DNA of 46,017 nt from JALQXV01 sp964540445. GTDB taxonomy: Bacteria; Patescibacteriota; Saccharimonadia; Saccharimonadales; 2-12-FULL-41-12. Made by a program: the position numbers and the translations under genes. Numbering within the stretch: the first letter of the stretch is position 1; the number at the start of each line of letters is the position of its first letter. Shown here one piece after another: positions 7,908 through 16,063 of this stretch. The notes beneath the pieces are model-generated. The model did no database searches. It had not been told where the DNA came from and was given only the letters and a program-made list of their open reading frames with translations. The stretch is from contig CAZIMF010000002.1 in NCBI GenBank assembly GCA_964540445.1, positions 1 to 46,017 of the forward strand. The letters run 5' to 3'.

Positions 7908-9287
7908 TTAGGGTGTTACAGAAACGGGTTGACGCTGAGCAACTTGGGCGGGGGACAGCCGTTGGAATACAAGTCGGGGATCGTCGCTACGATTTAATTC
8001 TTTGGCGCCTCTTCTCCAGCAAAGCGAAACTGAATCGTCTTTAACTGTGACTTTAATAAATCGTGTTCTTTCGGCTGACATATCTGTGGCAGCTAATATC
8101 CCGTCATTAGGTGTAATAAAGTTTACGTTTGTTGTTTCGCAGGCAAGTTCACCTTTTTGCTTTGGTTCTGACGTGCCCAAGACAATTTGTCGCGGGTATT
8201 TAATGTCGGCAGGATTTTGAGCTGAAATACCATTTACGTCAGGCCCAAAAGCATCTTCCTTATCACCGTTGCTGGAACCTCCTGTTGGATGGCTCAGATC
8301 TCCCAACTCAGGCACAGTATTTCTAAATAGGAGTCTGTTTTGAACAAGCTCAAAAGTATGTCGTGGACTGGCAGTTTGGCCAATTCTGATAACTGTTCCT
8401 TCGGTGAGGGTAGGACGCTTTGCATCATATTCTTTTATGTCGCACCTATCTGCACAAAGTGTCCGCTGAGCATCTTCAACAAAATCTGGCCCATAAAGCA
8501 CACCGGGTAGTACTATTGCGGCAGCCGTTAGAGTTCGCAACCCAGCTTTTACAATAGTGCGGCCATTTCTCTTAAGACTCTGAGTAGCACCCGCAAGGGC
8601 ACGAACTGCAAAGTTGCGATTCTGTAGCTTATTACGTTGAAAGCGCTCTTGACTTTCTGCCGATTTTTGAGCGGCTATTTCTTCCCTTCGTGCTGCTTCA
8701 TCTTGAGCAGTAAAGGCGGCTTGTTCACGTGCTCTGCGAGCTTGCCGGCTTTCCTCTTGTTTTATTGCATCTTCCTGTTCAATTAAGTTATCTACAATGA
8801 GCAGAGCCAAGCCAATATCCGCTGGGCTATTTATGCCATTCATCGAGTACAGGCCGGGTTCTTGACCTTCTTTATCTCCTACTTCAACTCGGACCAGATT
8901 GATATTTCGCGTATCTACTGTTTCGTATCTAGGTGTTTCATCAAAAATAAGGTAAACATCTTCCCCAGCCTCTGAAGTTGCGCTAAAACGAACCGGGCGA
9001 ATGTAATATGTTACAGGAGGCACATCTGAGCCCTCGTCGCCAATAGTTAATTCATATGCGGACCTAATAGTGGTTACTGGCTCGCTATTTGGATCGGCGT
9101 TTGTGTCAAAATCAAGTTTTCTTCCACTGACTAAGGTAGCTTCTACCCCGTATCTGTCAATTAACAGTCTCGATTTTTGTACTAATTGTTGAGCCTCAAG
9201 AGCAGCTCTTTGTCGCTCTTGGTCAAGTAATGCTTCTGCGCCAAACACTCCGGTAGCCAAGTCTTTCTCGTAACTATCGTCTGCCAT
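7908..9287 (-). CDS. Membrane-anchored 459-aa protein, partner of the 1375-aa gene
   Basis: No family recognised. Residues ~1-160 are soluble and mixed alpha/beta. Residues ~165-220 are a highly charged Arg/Glu/Gln helix, a probable coiled coil. One TM segment (~247-266, TLTAAAIVLPGVLYG) follows a basic stretch, so the N-terminal half should be cytoplasmic. The C-terminal half should lie outside and contains four Cys (C278, C282, C383, C423) that could form disulfides. It is the first gene of a two-gene transcript. Its promoter has TTGCAT and TACAAT 17 bp apart. A role as a membrane tether for the downstream large protein is inference from position only. Confidence 0.75.
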   Translation of the reverse strand: MADDSYEKDLATGVFGAEALLDQERQRAALEAQQLVQKSRLLIDRYGVEATLVSGRKLDFDTNADPNSEPVTTIRSAYELTIGDEGSDVPPVTYYIRPVRFSATSEAGEDVYLIFDETPRYETVDTRNINLVRVEVGDKEGQEPGLYSMNGINSPADIGLALLIVDNLIEQEDAIKQEESRQARRAREQAAFTAQDEAARREEIAAQKSAESQERFQRNKLQNRNFAVRALAGATQSLKRNGRTIVKAGLRTLTAAAIVLPGVLYGPDFVEDAQRTLCADRCDIKEYDAKRPTLTEGTVIRIGQTASPRHTFELVQNRLLFRNTVPELGDLSHPTGGSSNGDKEDAFGPDVNGISAQNPADIKYPRQIVLGTSEPKQKGELACETTNVNFITPNDGILAATDMSAERTRFIKVTVKDDSVSLCWRRGAKELNRSDDPRLVFQRLSPAQVAQRQPVSVTP

Positions 9288-9315
9288 CGAATTAATTGCT
9301 CACTTTCTTTGAACT

Positions 9316-9344
9316 ATTGTAACACGTATATGTAAATAATGCAA
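9316..9344 (-). promoter_or_regulatory. Promoter of the 459-aa/1375-aa operon
   Basis: Reading the minus strand: TTGCAT (9344-9339), 17-bp spacer, TACAAT (9321-9316). The predicted start near 9309 gives a leader of about 22 nt before the ATG at 9287. Confidence 0.6.
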
Positions 9345-9408
9345 GTATCTTTCTCGGGTAGCCGGTGTGGCTTGATTTGTAGTAATCCGCATATGAAATC
9401 TAGTTTTT

Positions 9409-9417
9409 TGCTATACT
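9409..9417 (+). promoter_or_regulatory. Extended -10 promoter of the 206-aa gene
   Basis: TGC followed by TATACT (9412-9417) is an extended -10 box. Only nine bases separate it from the ATG at 9427, so the mRNA leader would be about 3 nt or absent. Confidence 0.5.
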
Positions 9418-9426
9418 GCAGACACT

Positions 9427-10047
9427 ATGAAAAAAGCAAAAGCTAAAAAACAAGCGAAACGGCTTAATTGGAAGGTGCTGGGCATTTCGGCTAGTAGCTT
9501 GGTGTTGCTGACTATCATTGCGGCGCAGTTTGGTTTTAATGTTTTCTTATTTAATAGAGTGAGCAAACTTGAAGATGCGTCTATTAAGACGCTCATTCAA
9601 AGTGCTATCGAAAACCTTAATAAGCCCGCCATTGTCGAACCAAAAACGGGCGCCGTATATCTGCCTGAGCCCAAGTTAGTACTCCCACCCTACCCCGAAG
9701 AACTTTTTAATGGCATTTCGTATCGTTACAGCCCGCCTGGTTCCGATGGGCAAGACGAAGAACTACAAATTGCCTCAGGCCAGGCCATGAGCAACGCTAT
9801 TGCCGTCCTCAATAATTATCAAAGCGACGGCCGAGTATTTGAGGCGGTGCCGATTGCCCAGGCGTGTGCCCGGCAGATAATCATTAAGTTTAAAGCCGCA
9901 GACGACCCGGGCTTTGACAACTACACAAAGGTAGGTACGCGGCAGCTGGCAGACGGGCGAACACTGTCATTGTTTTCGGCCAATAACTGTACTGTCAGCC
10001 CCGAAATGACGGTGAATTACTTACAGCAAATTCAAAGCTATAATTAA
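9427..10047 (+). CDS. Anchored extracytoplasmic protein (206 aa)
   Basis: A lysine-rich N-terminus and one TM helix (~16-41) are followed by an exported domain with two Cys (C147, C188). No named family is recognised. The C-terminal ~65 residues (ACARQ, then LADGRTLSLFSANNC) match the pattern of the truncated gene at the right end of the window (SCADM, then LSDGRKLNIYASN). The two are therefore probably paralogues sharing a small disulfide-containing domain. The HAD hydrolase gene follows after 6 nt, so they are likely co-transcribed. Confidence 0.7.
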   Translation: MKKAKAKKQAKRLNWKVLGISASSLVLLTIIAAQFGFNVFLFNRVSKLEDASIKTLIQSAIENLNKPAIVEPKTGAVYLPEPKLVLPPYPEELFNGISYRYSPPGSDGQDEELQIASGQAMSNAIAVLNNYQSDGRVFEAVPIAQACARQIIIKFKAADDPGFDNYTKVGTRQLADGRTLSLFSANNCTVSPEMTVNYLQQIQSYN

Positions 10048-10053
10048 AAGTTA

Positions 10054-10701
10054 ATGAAGTTATTTGTTTGGGATTTTCATGGTGTGCTGGAGAAAGATAA
10101 TGATTTGGCAGTACTTGATATTTCAAATCAGGTGCTGGCCGAAGCCGGCTATACCGAGCGTTTTAGTGAAGCAGATAACCAGAAATACTACGGGCTCAAG
10201 TGGTACCAGTACTTCGAGCGGTTGCTGCCCCACCTGACTCCAGAGCAGCATATGGCTCTGCAAACTGCCTGTTTTACCTACGCCGAAGCTAACTGGCACA
10301 TTCTTGAAAAACATATTAAGCCGAACGATAACGTGCCTGAAGTGCTAACAGCTATTCAAAGTGCCGGGCACGATCAGATAATCCTTTCCAACACTCGACC
10401 GACCGACTTACTCTGGTTTGTGCCGGCTGTACACATAGAGCGGTATTTTCCACCCGACAAAGTTATCGGAGTTAACGCGCACGAGAAACATGGTGACAAA
10501 AAAGAAGCGCTGCGCCATTACTTACACGGTAAAACCTTTGACGATATTGTTATTATTGGCGATTCGCAGCACGATATGGAACTACAAGAGGTAGCCGGCG
10601 GCGTTACCTACTTTTATAATCATCCGCATTTGCCAGCCACCAGATTAGTAAAAGCCGACCATACCATCACCGATTTGCGTGACTTGCTGCATGAAGTATA
10701 G
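10054..10701 (+). CDS. HAD-superfamily hydrolase
   Basis: A 215-aa cytoplasmic protein with HAD motifs in order: WDFHGVL at the N-terminus (nucleophile D7), ILSNT (motif II), a Lys-rich HEKHGDKKEA segment supplying the motif III Lys, and VIIGDSQHD (motif IV). The helical insert after motif I is the usual cap domain, so a phosphatase or phosphoglycolate-phosphatase-like activity is likely. Motif I reads DFHG, not DxDG: the second Asp, normally the general acid, is His (H9). It is the second gene of a pair with the anchored 206-aa protein and is followed by a strong terminator. The substrate cannot be predicted. Confidence 0.8.
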   Translation: MKLFVWDFHGVLEKDNDLAVLDISNQVLAEAGYTERFSEADNQKYYGLKWYQYFERLLPHLTPEQHMALQTACFTYAEANWHILEKHIKPNDNVPEVLTAIQSAGHDQIILSNTRPTDLLWFVPAVHIERYFPPDKVIGVNAHEKHGDKKEALRHYLHGKTFDDIVIIGDSQHDMELQEVAGGVTYFYNHPHLPATRLVKADHTITDLRDLLHEV

Positions 10702-10708
10702 CCATACA

Positions 10709-10734
10709 AAAACCCGGGCTTTCACCCGGGTTTT
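10709..10734. terminator. Bidirectional intrinsic terminator
   Basis: AAAACCCGGG and CCCGGGTTTT enclose a 6-nt loop, giving a GC-rich stem flanked by A and T tracts. It separates the HAD gene from the convergent secreted-protein gene and can serve both. Confidence 0.85.
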
Positions 10735-10759
10735 ATTACTCAGCTTTTTTATATTGTAA

Positions 10760-11539
10760 CTAAAGGTTTAATGCACCTGCCGGTAGATTTTTACCGTTGG
10801 TTGCTACAAAGCTCACGCAATCGCCTTGGTTTTTAAAGCCATTGGAAAATGATTTCCAGCCATCTTTTTTACAGGCGTCCTTATTTAATGGGCTGGTTGG
10901 TGAGCCAACTTCTTGACCATTAACACTAATGTTATCGATGATGACCGTCCCTGCCGTACCAATCGTACCGCCGGTTGGGGTATCGGTGCCTTCATCAAAG
11001 ATGATGTACAGATCTTGTAATGTTGCAGTTGCCGGATTATTAATGCCGGCTGCTGTATAGGCTGCGTCTAGTTGAGATTGAGTGAATACTACATGAGTCC
11101 AACCATTACCAAGCGAGGTTTGTGTACCGCCGGCACAGCCCAAGAATGCAGTTCCCTGGTCGGTCTGGACATTAAAGCGTGGCGCACCAGCACCACAATG
11201 ACCACCATCCTTATAGTCAAAGTTCAGTTCGGTGAGCGCGCTCAAACTACCGCCTTCCAGCGAAGTTACAATATCAACTCCGGCCGCCGAGCAGTTGGTG
11301 GTTGGGCCATTTTTTTGCAACAAAATGGATGGCGATGGATTGCCGGTACTAGTATCCCATTGTGCAGTAACAATATCGGTGCCAGCAACACCGCCACACT
11401 GTTCGGCTGTCCCAACAAATTCAAACGGACTTAAGCCAAAAGCGGGCACGGGAGCCGCATAGGTTACAAGTGGTAACGCAAGCGCCCCCAGAAAACTTGC
11501 TGCGATGGACGCAATTATTACTTTTATTCTCTTCTGCAT
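10760..11539 (-). CDS. Secreted protein with conserved CKxxGW/FKNQGxCVxF C-terminal motif
   Basis: A 259-aa protein with a classical signal peptide (MQKRIKV, hydrophobic stretch, cleavage probably after TYA near residue 28). The mature region is Gly/Thr/Ser-rich with Cys pairs and looks like a beta-sandwich. The last ~40 residues carry NKDACKKDGWKSF and FKNQGDCVSFV, a short module found at the end of secreted proteins in several bacterial groups, presumably stabilised by one disulfide. The start is supported by a strong AGGAGG about 6 nt upstream. Function is unknown; surface or extracellular binding is plausible. Confidence 0.8.
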   Translation of the reverse strand: MQKRIKVIIASIAASFLGALALPLVTYAAPVPAFGLSPFEFVGTAEQCGGVAGTDIVTAQWDTSTGNPSPSILLQKNGPTTNCSAAGVDIVTSLEGGSLSALTELNFDYKDGGHCGAGAPRFNVQTDQGTAFLGCAGGTQTSLGNGWTHVVFTQSQLDAAYTAAGINNPATATLQDLYIIFDEGTDTPTGGTIGTAGTVIIDNISVNGQEVGSPTSPLNKDACKKDGWKSFSNGFKNQGDCVSFVATNGKNLPAGALNL

Positions 11540-11656
11540 TTGTATGCCTCCTAAATTTAGGTTGAAAGTAACAACTTTAGCACAAACATAAGCGGCGTGT
11601 TTGTTAAAAAACGTATATCAATAGTTTTTACAACTCCTTATGATTGTTTTTTCAAA

Positions 11657-11685
11657 TAGACATTACTACTAGCGGGGAGTACACT
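11657..11685 (+). promoter_or_regulatory. Promoter of the DUF1761 gene
   Basis: TAGACA (11657-11662), 17-bp spacer, TACACT (11680-11685). The predicted start is near 11692. Confidence 0.55.
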
Positions 11686-11714
11686 TTTAACAACAATAAA
11701 TGGAGTCTATGGTT

Positions 11715-12137
11715 ATGGATGCAGAAATCAACGTATGGGCAGTTATTTTGGCCCTAGCTAGTTCAATGATTATTGGTAGTGTTTGGTATTCGCAGTCGGT
11801 GTTTGGCAAAACATGGATGAAGCTTGCCAAAGTAAAAACAATGGGCAAAGAGGGTGGCAGCGTAGCTAAGCCTATTGCTATTACATTTGTAGTGAGTCTT
11901 ATCACCGCCTACGTCTTGGCACATGTGGCGTTTCTTTCAAATAGTTTTTTTCATAACAGCTTTTTGCAAGATTCATTAACAACCGCTTTTTGGATGTGGC
12001 TTGGCTTTACCGCTGCCCGCATTATTACCCATGATGCATTCGAAGGCCGGCCAATGAAGCTAACCGCTATCACCGTCAGTCACGAATTTGCTACCATTAT
12101 GGTTATGGGGCTGATTATCGGCGCAATTGGCGTTTAA
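11715..12137 (+). CDS. DUF1761 family membrane protein
   Basis: A 140-aa protein with four TM helices and the N-terminal DUF1761 pattern (INVWAVILA, then GSVWYSQSVFGKTWM). The family has no established function. Three in-frame ATGs lie close together (11700, 11709, 11715). I chose the last because GGAG at 11702-11705 is spaced about nine bases from it and because family members usually start two to five residues before this Asn. The 145-aa form from 11700 is possible. It is a single gene followed by its own terminator. Confidence 0.8.
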   Translation: MDAEINVWAVILALASSMIIGSVWYSQSVFGKTWMKLAKVKTMGKEGGSVAKPIAITFVVSLITAYVLAHVAFLSNSFFHNSFLQDSLTTAFWMWLGFTAARIITHDAFEGRPMKLTAITVSHEFATIMVMGLIIGAIGV

Positions 12138-12167
12138 GCGTAATTAGTTACGTTATTTGCAACAATT

Positions 12168-12194
12168 AAAGAGGTTACAACGACCTCTTTTTTT
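12168..12194 (+). terminator. Intrinsic terminator after the DUF1761 gene
   Basis: AAAGAGGT pairs perfectly with ACCTCTTT across a 7-nt loop, followed by further T's. Confidence 0.8.
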
Positions 12195-12243
12195 GTGTTG
12201 GTTATGCTTGCAATCGCATAAAATTGATGTCACGCTAGAGTAA

Positions 12244-13710
12244 ATGACAGTGAGCAGATTCGAACATGGGCCATCCGAAAGACAAGCTGGTTTAGAGCAT
12301 TCTATGGTCCCGCACGAGCAGCGAAATCACAACGTGCGACCCCGCAGATTACGCGATGATACAGTCCACGAGCTAGGCGCAAGTGCCGCCGAAGAAGCAC
12401 TCAGTGCTGAAAACCCAAGCCCAACAACCGGCACACCGCCAGTAGCTGAATCAACCCCGCCAGAGATAACAGCCACTCCGCAACGAAGACGGTTGCGACT
12501 GCCGATGACTTCGCTAAAGTTTGATACACCCTACGTAGACTATGATGTAGCCAAAGAGGTGCACCCGGGTGTTTTTAGGATGCGTTACGACAGAAAAGAG
12601 AAAAGCAAAGACCGACCAGCCTTACGTTCAATGGTTAAAATGTTTAATAGTCATGCAATAGCTAACCGGGTTGAAAGAGTTTACGCAAGCGACGAACTAC
12701 CAGAAGATTTTAGACCCATACTATCTCATGATGGCTTACAGGACTTTGCCCAAAAGGCCAAGATGTATCGTCTGCTAAAACCCGAGGAAGTTATTGTGCT
12801 CACCCAGCATATGAAGCGTGGGGTGGCTGCTTTTAGAACTATGGAACGAAAAAAAGACTTCACTGACCCTTTGCTTATCGGTCTTGCTAGAGAAGGTGTG
12901 TTTGCACACCAAGCGCTTTTTACCACCAATGTACGACTAACTCTTAAACCAGCTTCGGGATTTGCTCCCAGTTTTCCGCATGTACAAAAATGGGATATCG
13001 TACAGCTTGGAATGGAAGGTTTGCAGGTAGCAATTGAAAAATTCGATGAGAAAAAGGGTTTTAAATTTTCTACCTATGCCGATCATTGGATCAAGCACTC
13101 TATGCAGCGAGGTCTACAAAAGACCGGCCGAATGATTACCATTCCAAACGACCGGGCTATCCAGAAGCGCAAAATAGACGTTACCATCAATAACTTCATT
13201 GGCGAGCATGGCCGGGAACCAAACATTGATGAAATTGCGGCGGCGACTAACTATGATGCAGACACCGTAGTTCACCTGGAGGTTGTAGGTACAACTCATA
13301 TGACATCATTAAATCAAAAAGTAAGTAGTGACGGAGGCACTGAACTTGGCGATCTTCAAGAGGCTAGAAATAACGAACAAAAAGCCGAGGAAGCAGAAGA
13401 AGCCAAAAACAGATTAGCCAGCATGCTAGCTAATACAACCACACTCGATACAATCGATAGATTAATTCTCAGTCTGAGGCACGGCGTGTTTCTAGAAGAG
13501 TTAATTGGCGCACAAATTGGCCCCGATGAGGTTGAATATGTAGATGCGTTTTATGATTTGCCGGGTACCGACGGCAACCCGCCAACCTATGCGGTAATTG
13601 GCAGATTATTTAAAATAAGTGATGCAATACTACGCTCACGAGTACGATCTATATTCGAGAAAATTGAGGCAGCTAACGACCCTGTGCAGCTTTATAAAAA
13701 TACTGCGTAA
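12244..13710 (+). CDS. Divergent sigma-70 family RNA polymerase sigma factor
   Basis: 488 aa. Residues 1-90 are disordered and Pro/Glu-rich. A region 1.2-like helix (KPEEVIVLTQHMKRG) is near 179-193. Region 2 is clear: WDIVQLGMEGL (250-260) and FKFSTYADHWIKHSMQRG (273-290), matching the core-binding and -10-recognition helices, followed by IPND and a region 3 helix (EPNIDEIAAATNY). Region 4 is unusual. The LRHG helix near 411 is separated from the helix-turn-helix (YAVIGRLFKISDAILRSR, 449-466) by a ~30-residue acidic insertion. The usual WWIRQ is HWIKH. This may be the lineage's main factor or an alternative one; promoters here are otherwise standard TTGACA/TATAAT-like. Confidence 0.85.
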   Translation: MTVSRFEHGPSERQAGLEHSMVPHEQRNHNVRPRRLRDDTVHELGASAAEEALSAENPSPTTGTPPVAESTPPEITATPQRRRLRLPMTSLKFDTPYVDYDVAKEVHPGVFRMRYDRKEKSKDRPALRSMVKMFNSHAIANRVERVYASDELPEDFRPILSHDGLQDFAQKAKMYRLLKPEEVIVLTQHMKRGVAAFRTMERKKDFTDPLLIGLAREGVFAHQALFTTNVRLTLKPASGFAPSFPHVQKWDIVQLGMEGLQVAIEKFDEKKGFKFSTYADHWIKHSMQRGLQKTGRMITIPNDRAIQKRKIDVTINNFIGEHGREPNIDEIAAATNYDADTVVHLEVVGTTHMTSLNQKVSSDGGTELGDLQEARNNEQKAEEAEEAKNRLASMLANTTTLDTIDRLILSLRHGVFLEELIGAQIGPDEVEYVDAFYDLPGTDGNPPTYAVIGRLFKISDAILRSRVRSIFEKIEAANDPVQLYKNTA

Positions 13711-13715
13711 GGTAG

Positions 13716-13744
13716 TTGCTAAACCGGTTTTGCTTATATATAAT
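13716..13744 (+). promoter_or_regulatory. Promoter of the PepSY gene
   Basis: TTGCTA (13716-13721), 17-bp spacer, perfect TATAAT (13739-13744). The start codon at 13796 leaves a leader of about 45 nt containing AAGGAA nine bases before the ATG. Confidence 0.65.
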
Positions 13745-13795
13745 TTGGACATACAAAAATAGCAGTAGCTTACAGGCTACAAGGAAATAAAAACA

Positions 13796-14596
13796 ATGAA
13801 AATGAGAAAGAATCAAAAAGGCTTCGTGCTGCTGCCTCTCTTAGCTGTAGTGGTAGTAGTTGCAGTAGCTGGTGTGAGCCTCTTTGTAGTGCAACGCAGC
13901 AACGACAAGTTTCAAAAAGCAGCGGACGAACCCGAAAGCATTAGCAACCTCGAACCATTGGCAGATAACTTACTAAGTCCCGAAAAAATTAAAGTACTGG
14001 CAGCTGCCGAAGTACCCAATGTTGAAATTAATGGCATAGAGCTCGAGAAAGAACACGACCAAACACTGTTTAAAGTTAAGTACGCAAATGGCACCGTAGT
14101 ACTGTTTAACGCTCAAACCGGAGCCAAAGTAAATCGCTCTTCTGGCAGCAATAATGACAACGGCCAGGGCACCATTCCAGCTGGCTTTACTACCACCCTC
14201 GACTTTACTAAAGCCCGCGAACTTGCCAAAGCTCAAAAACCAGACGGCACTATCCGCAAAATCCACCTCCAGATGGAAAACGGCAAAGTAGTCTTTAGCG
14301 TCCGCTTTACCGACAACGCTCGTATTGACGTCGATGCCAACAGCGGCGCCATTGTCCGCAACGACCCAGGCAAGGGCAAGTCTAGCACCGCACCAAACAA
14401 CAGTAACAGTGGAACCAGCAACTCCAGCACGAACTCCGGCTCTAGCACAGGAACATCAAACAGTGGTACTTCCGGCTCAAATTCTTCTGGCAGTTCTTCT
14501 AACGACGACCCTGCTACGCACGATGTTAACGATGACTCATCGGGACATAACCGCGGCAGCGGATCTAGCGGTGGTGGAAGCAGTACTGACGACTAA
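13796..14596 (+). CDS. Anchored PepSY-domain protein with Ser/Asn/Gly-rich tail
   Basis: 266 aa. A basic N-terminus and hydrophobic helix (~10-32) lead into two PepSY-like units (~55-115 and ~135-190). Each has the helix-then-strand pattern (KIKVLAAAEVPNVEING; ARELAKAQKPDGTIRKI) and a V[DN]A[NQ]xG turn. Residues ~195-266 are low-complexity Ser/Asn/Gly/Thr with acidic residues, as in surface-exposed linkers. PepSY domains are often protease-inhibitor or regulatory modules outside the membrane. The N-terminus (KGFVLLPLL) resembles a prepilin-like signal but lacks Glu at +5. Confidence 0.75.
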   Translation: MKMRKNQKGFVLLPLLAVVVVVAVAGVSLFVVQRSNDKFQKAADEPESISNLEPLADNLLSPEKIKVLAAAEVPNVEINGIELEKEHDQTLFKVKYANGTVVLFNAQTGAKVNRSSGSNNDNGQGTIPAGFTTTLDFTKARELAKAQKPDGTIRKIHLQMENGKVVFSVRFTDNARIDVDANSGAIVRNDPGKGKSSTAPNNSNSGTSNSSTNSGSSTGTSNSGTSGSNSSGSSSNDDPATHDVNDDSSGHNRGSGSSGGGSSTDD

Positions 14597-14600
14597 GTAA

Positions 14601-15995
14601 TTAGGTTGATAACGGTAGTTCAACATAAAATGTAGTACCTTCTTGATTTGATTCAAAATAAATATTACCCTTAAAATCTTCTTCCACTATTTGTTTAGTT
14701 ATTGTCAAACCTATGCCAGTCCCTCGATCACTTGTTTTTGTGGTAAAGAAAGGATTAAATACTTTATCTTTTTCTTCTTTTAGAATACCCATGCCACTAT
14801 CTTGAATTAATATTAATATTGTATCTTTATGTTTATTAACTTTTGAAGTTATCAACACTACACGTTTATTTTTATTAGTTATGCCCATATTACTATATGA
14901 GTCAATGCCGTTTGCAATAAGATTCGCTATAATCTGACTAAATTTTGCGCTATCTCCCATGACTAACTTGTTTGCCCCGAGTCGACTCGTTAGCTTAACT
15001 TTATTGTAATTAGCTTTAGACGCCAAGAAGTTTTTGACTTTCTCAATTTCATATTTCGTATCTATAATCGTGATGTCACTTTGACATCGCAACTGTCGAC
15101 GGGCTGATTGGAGATATTCTTCCATGTGCGTGACGCCTGCACGAACTTGATCCACTGCTTTAGTTTTTCTTCCGCTTGACAGCTGATCTAAATTTAAGGA
15201 TACCGCTGTTAGCGGATTAGCTATATCATGAAGTAAGCTTGAACTAAGTCGACCAAATTCTGCAAAGCGATACAATTCCATACTCTTTTCTACCTGGGCT
15301 TTCTCCAGCTCTTTAGTTCGATTTCGCACTTTTACCTCAAGCATATTACGTTCTAGCAGTAGCTCACTCTCTGAGATTCGAGCGCGTGTCAGCGAAGCTT
15401 CCATTTCTCGATTGGACAACCATGAAATGCTAAAAATAATGCTAAAAATAAAGATATAAATAATTAGATTTTCTACATTGAGAGGTGCATTTGATTCGTT
15501 AATATATGGCATCTGCTTATGGTTGATTTGCGTGCTTGCCAATAGTGATAGGCTTGTAAAAACTAATGCCGTTACGAATAATGAAGCTTTAGCAGATATC
15601 ATTACACCTGACATAATAATTACTAATACGTAAATCAATAATCCTTGCGGCAATATATAACCGTATATATATAAACTATATGTGCCAAGTAATGCGACTA
15701 GAAGTATAAAGAGGTACGCAAGATAATCCTTAAAGTCCTTGCGAGATAAAAAGTATAAAGATACGAACACAATAACAGGGACAACGAGTAAAACTACCGG
15801 TACATGGTGTTCACCATCCACTGGACCCCATGAGCGTACAAAGGAAATAAAAAAAGCAGATACGGTAAGGACAATGAAACCAAGCATTAGAATATTAAAT
15901 ATGTATTCGCGACGCGCAATATCTTCGTCAGGATTTTTAGCTGCGGTTAGTCGTTCGAGAATCTGCAATGGTGGCGATTTTGCTTTTTTGTACAT
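14601..15995 (-). CDS. Membrane sensor histidine kinase
   Basis: 464 aa. Six or so TM helices occupy residues ~33-195, followed by a coiled coil (~195-245). The phosphoacceptor H-box is LLHDIANPLTAV with H256. The ATPase domain has the N-box NLIANGIDS (~358-366), G1 DSGMGI (399-404), FNPFFTTK (413-420) and G2 GTGIGL (425-430). No periplasmic sensor domain is evident, so the stimulus is probably sensed within the membrane. It is downstream of its response regulator (68-nt gap) on the same strand, so the two form one two-component operon. Confidence 0.9.
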   Translation of the reverse strand: MYKKAKSPPLQILERLTAAKNPDEDIARREYIFNILMLGFIVLTVSAFFISFVRSWGPVDGEHHVPVVLLVVPVIVFVSLYFLSRKDFKDYLAYLFILLVALLGTYSLYIYGYILPQGLLIYVLVIIMSGVMISAKASLFVTALVFTSLSLLASTQINHKQMPYINESNAPLNVENLIIYIFIFSIIFSISWLSNREMEASLTRARISESELLLERNMLEVKVRNRTKELEKAQVEKSMELYRFAEFGRLSSSLLHDIANPLTAVSLNLDQLSSGRKTKAVDQVRAGVTHMEEYLQSARRQLRCQSDITIIDTKYEIEKVKNFLASKANYNKVKLTSRLGANKLVMGDSAKFSQIIANLIANGIDSYSNMGITNKNKRVVLITSKVNKHKDTILILIQDSGMGILKEEKDKVFNPFFTTKTSDRGTGIGLTITKQIVEEDFKGNIYFESNQEGTTFYVELPLST

Positions 15996-16063
15996 AACAA
16001 TTCCACTAGGTTGCTTATACTATATATCGATTAACAGATTGCACAAACCTATGCTCCGTATGC

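Noticed and set aside
14380..14596. Possible CRISPR or tandem DNA repeat
   Set aside because: The repetitiveness comes from low-complexity Ser/Asn/Gly codons; there is no fixed repeat-spacer pattern. No CRISPR array seen anywhere in the window.
14325..14600. 91-codon + strand ORF over the PepSY tail
   Set aside because: Thr/Ala-rich artefact of reading the low-complexity Ser/Asn/Gly tail in another frame.
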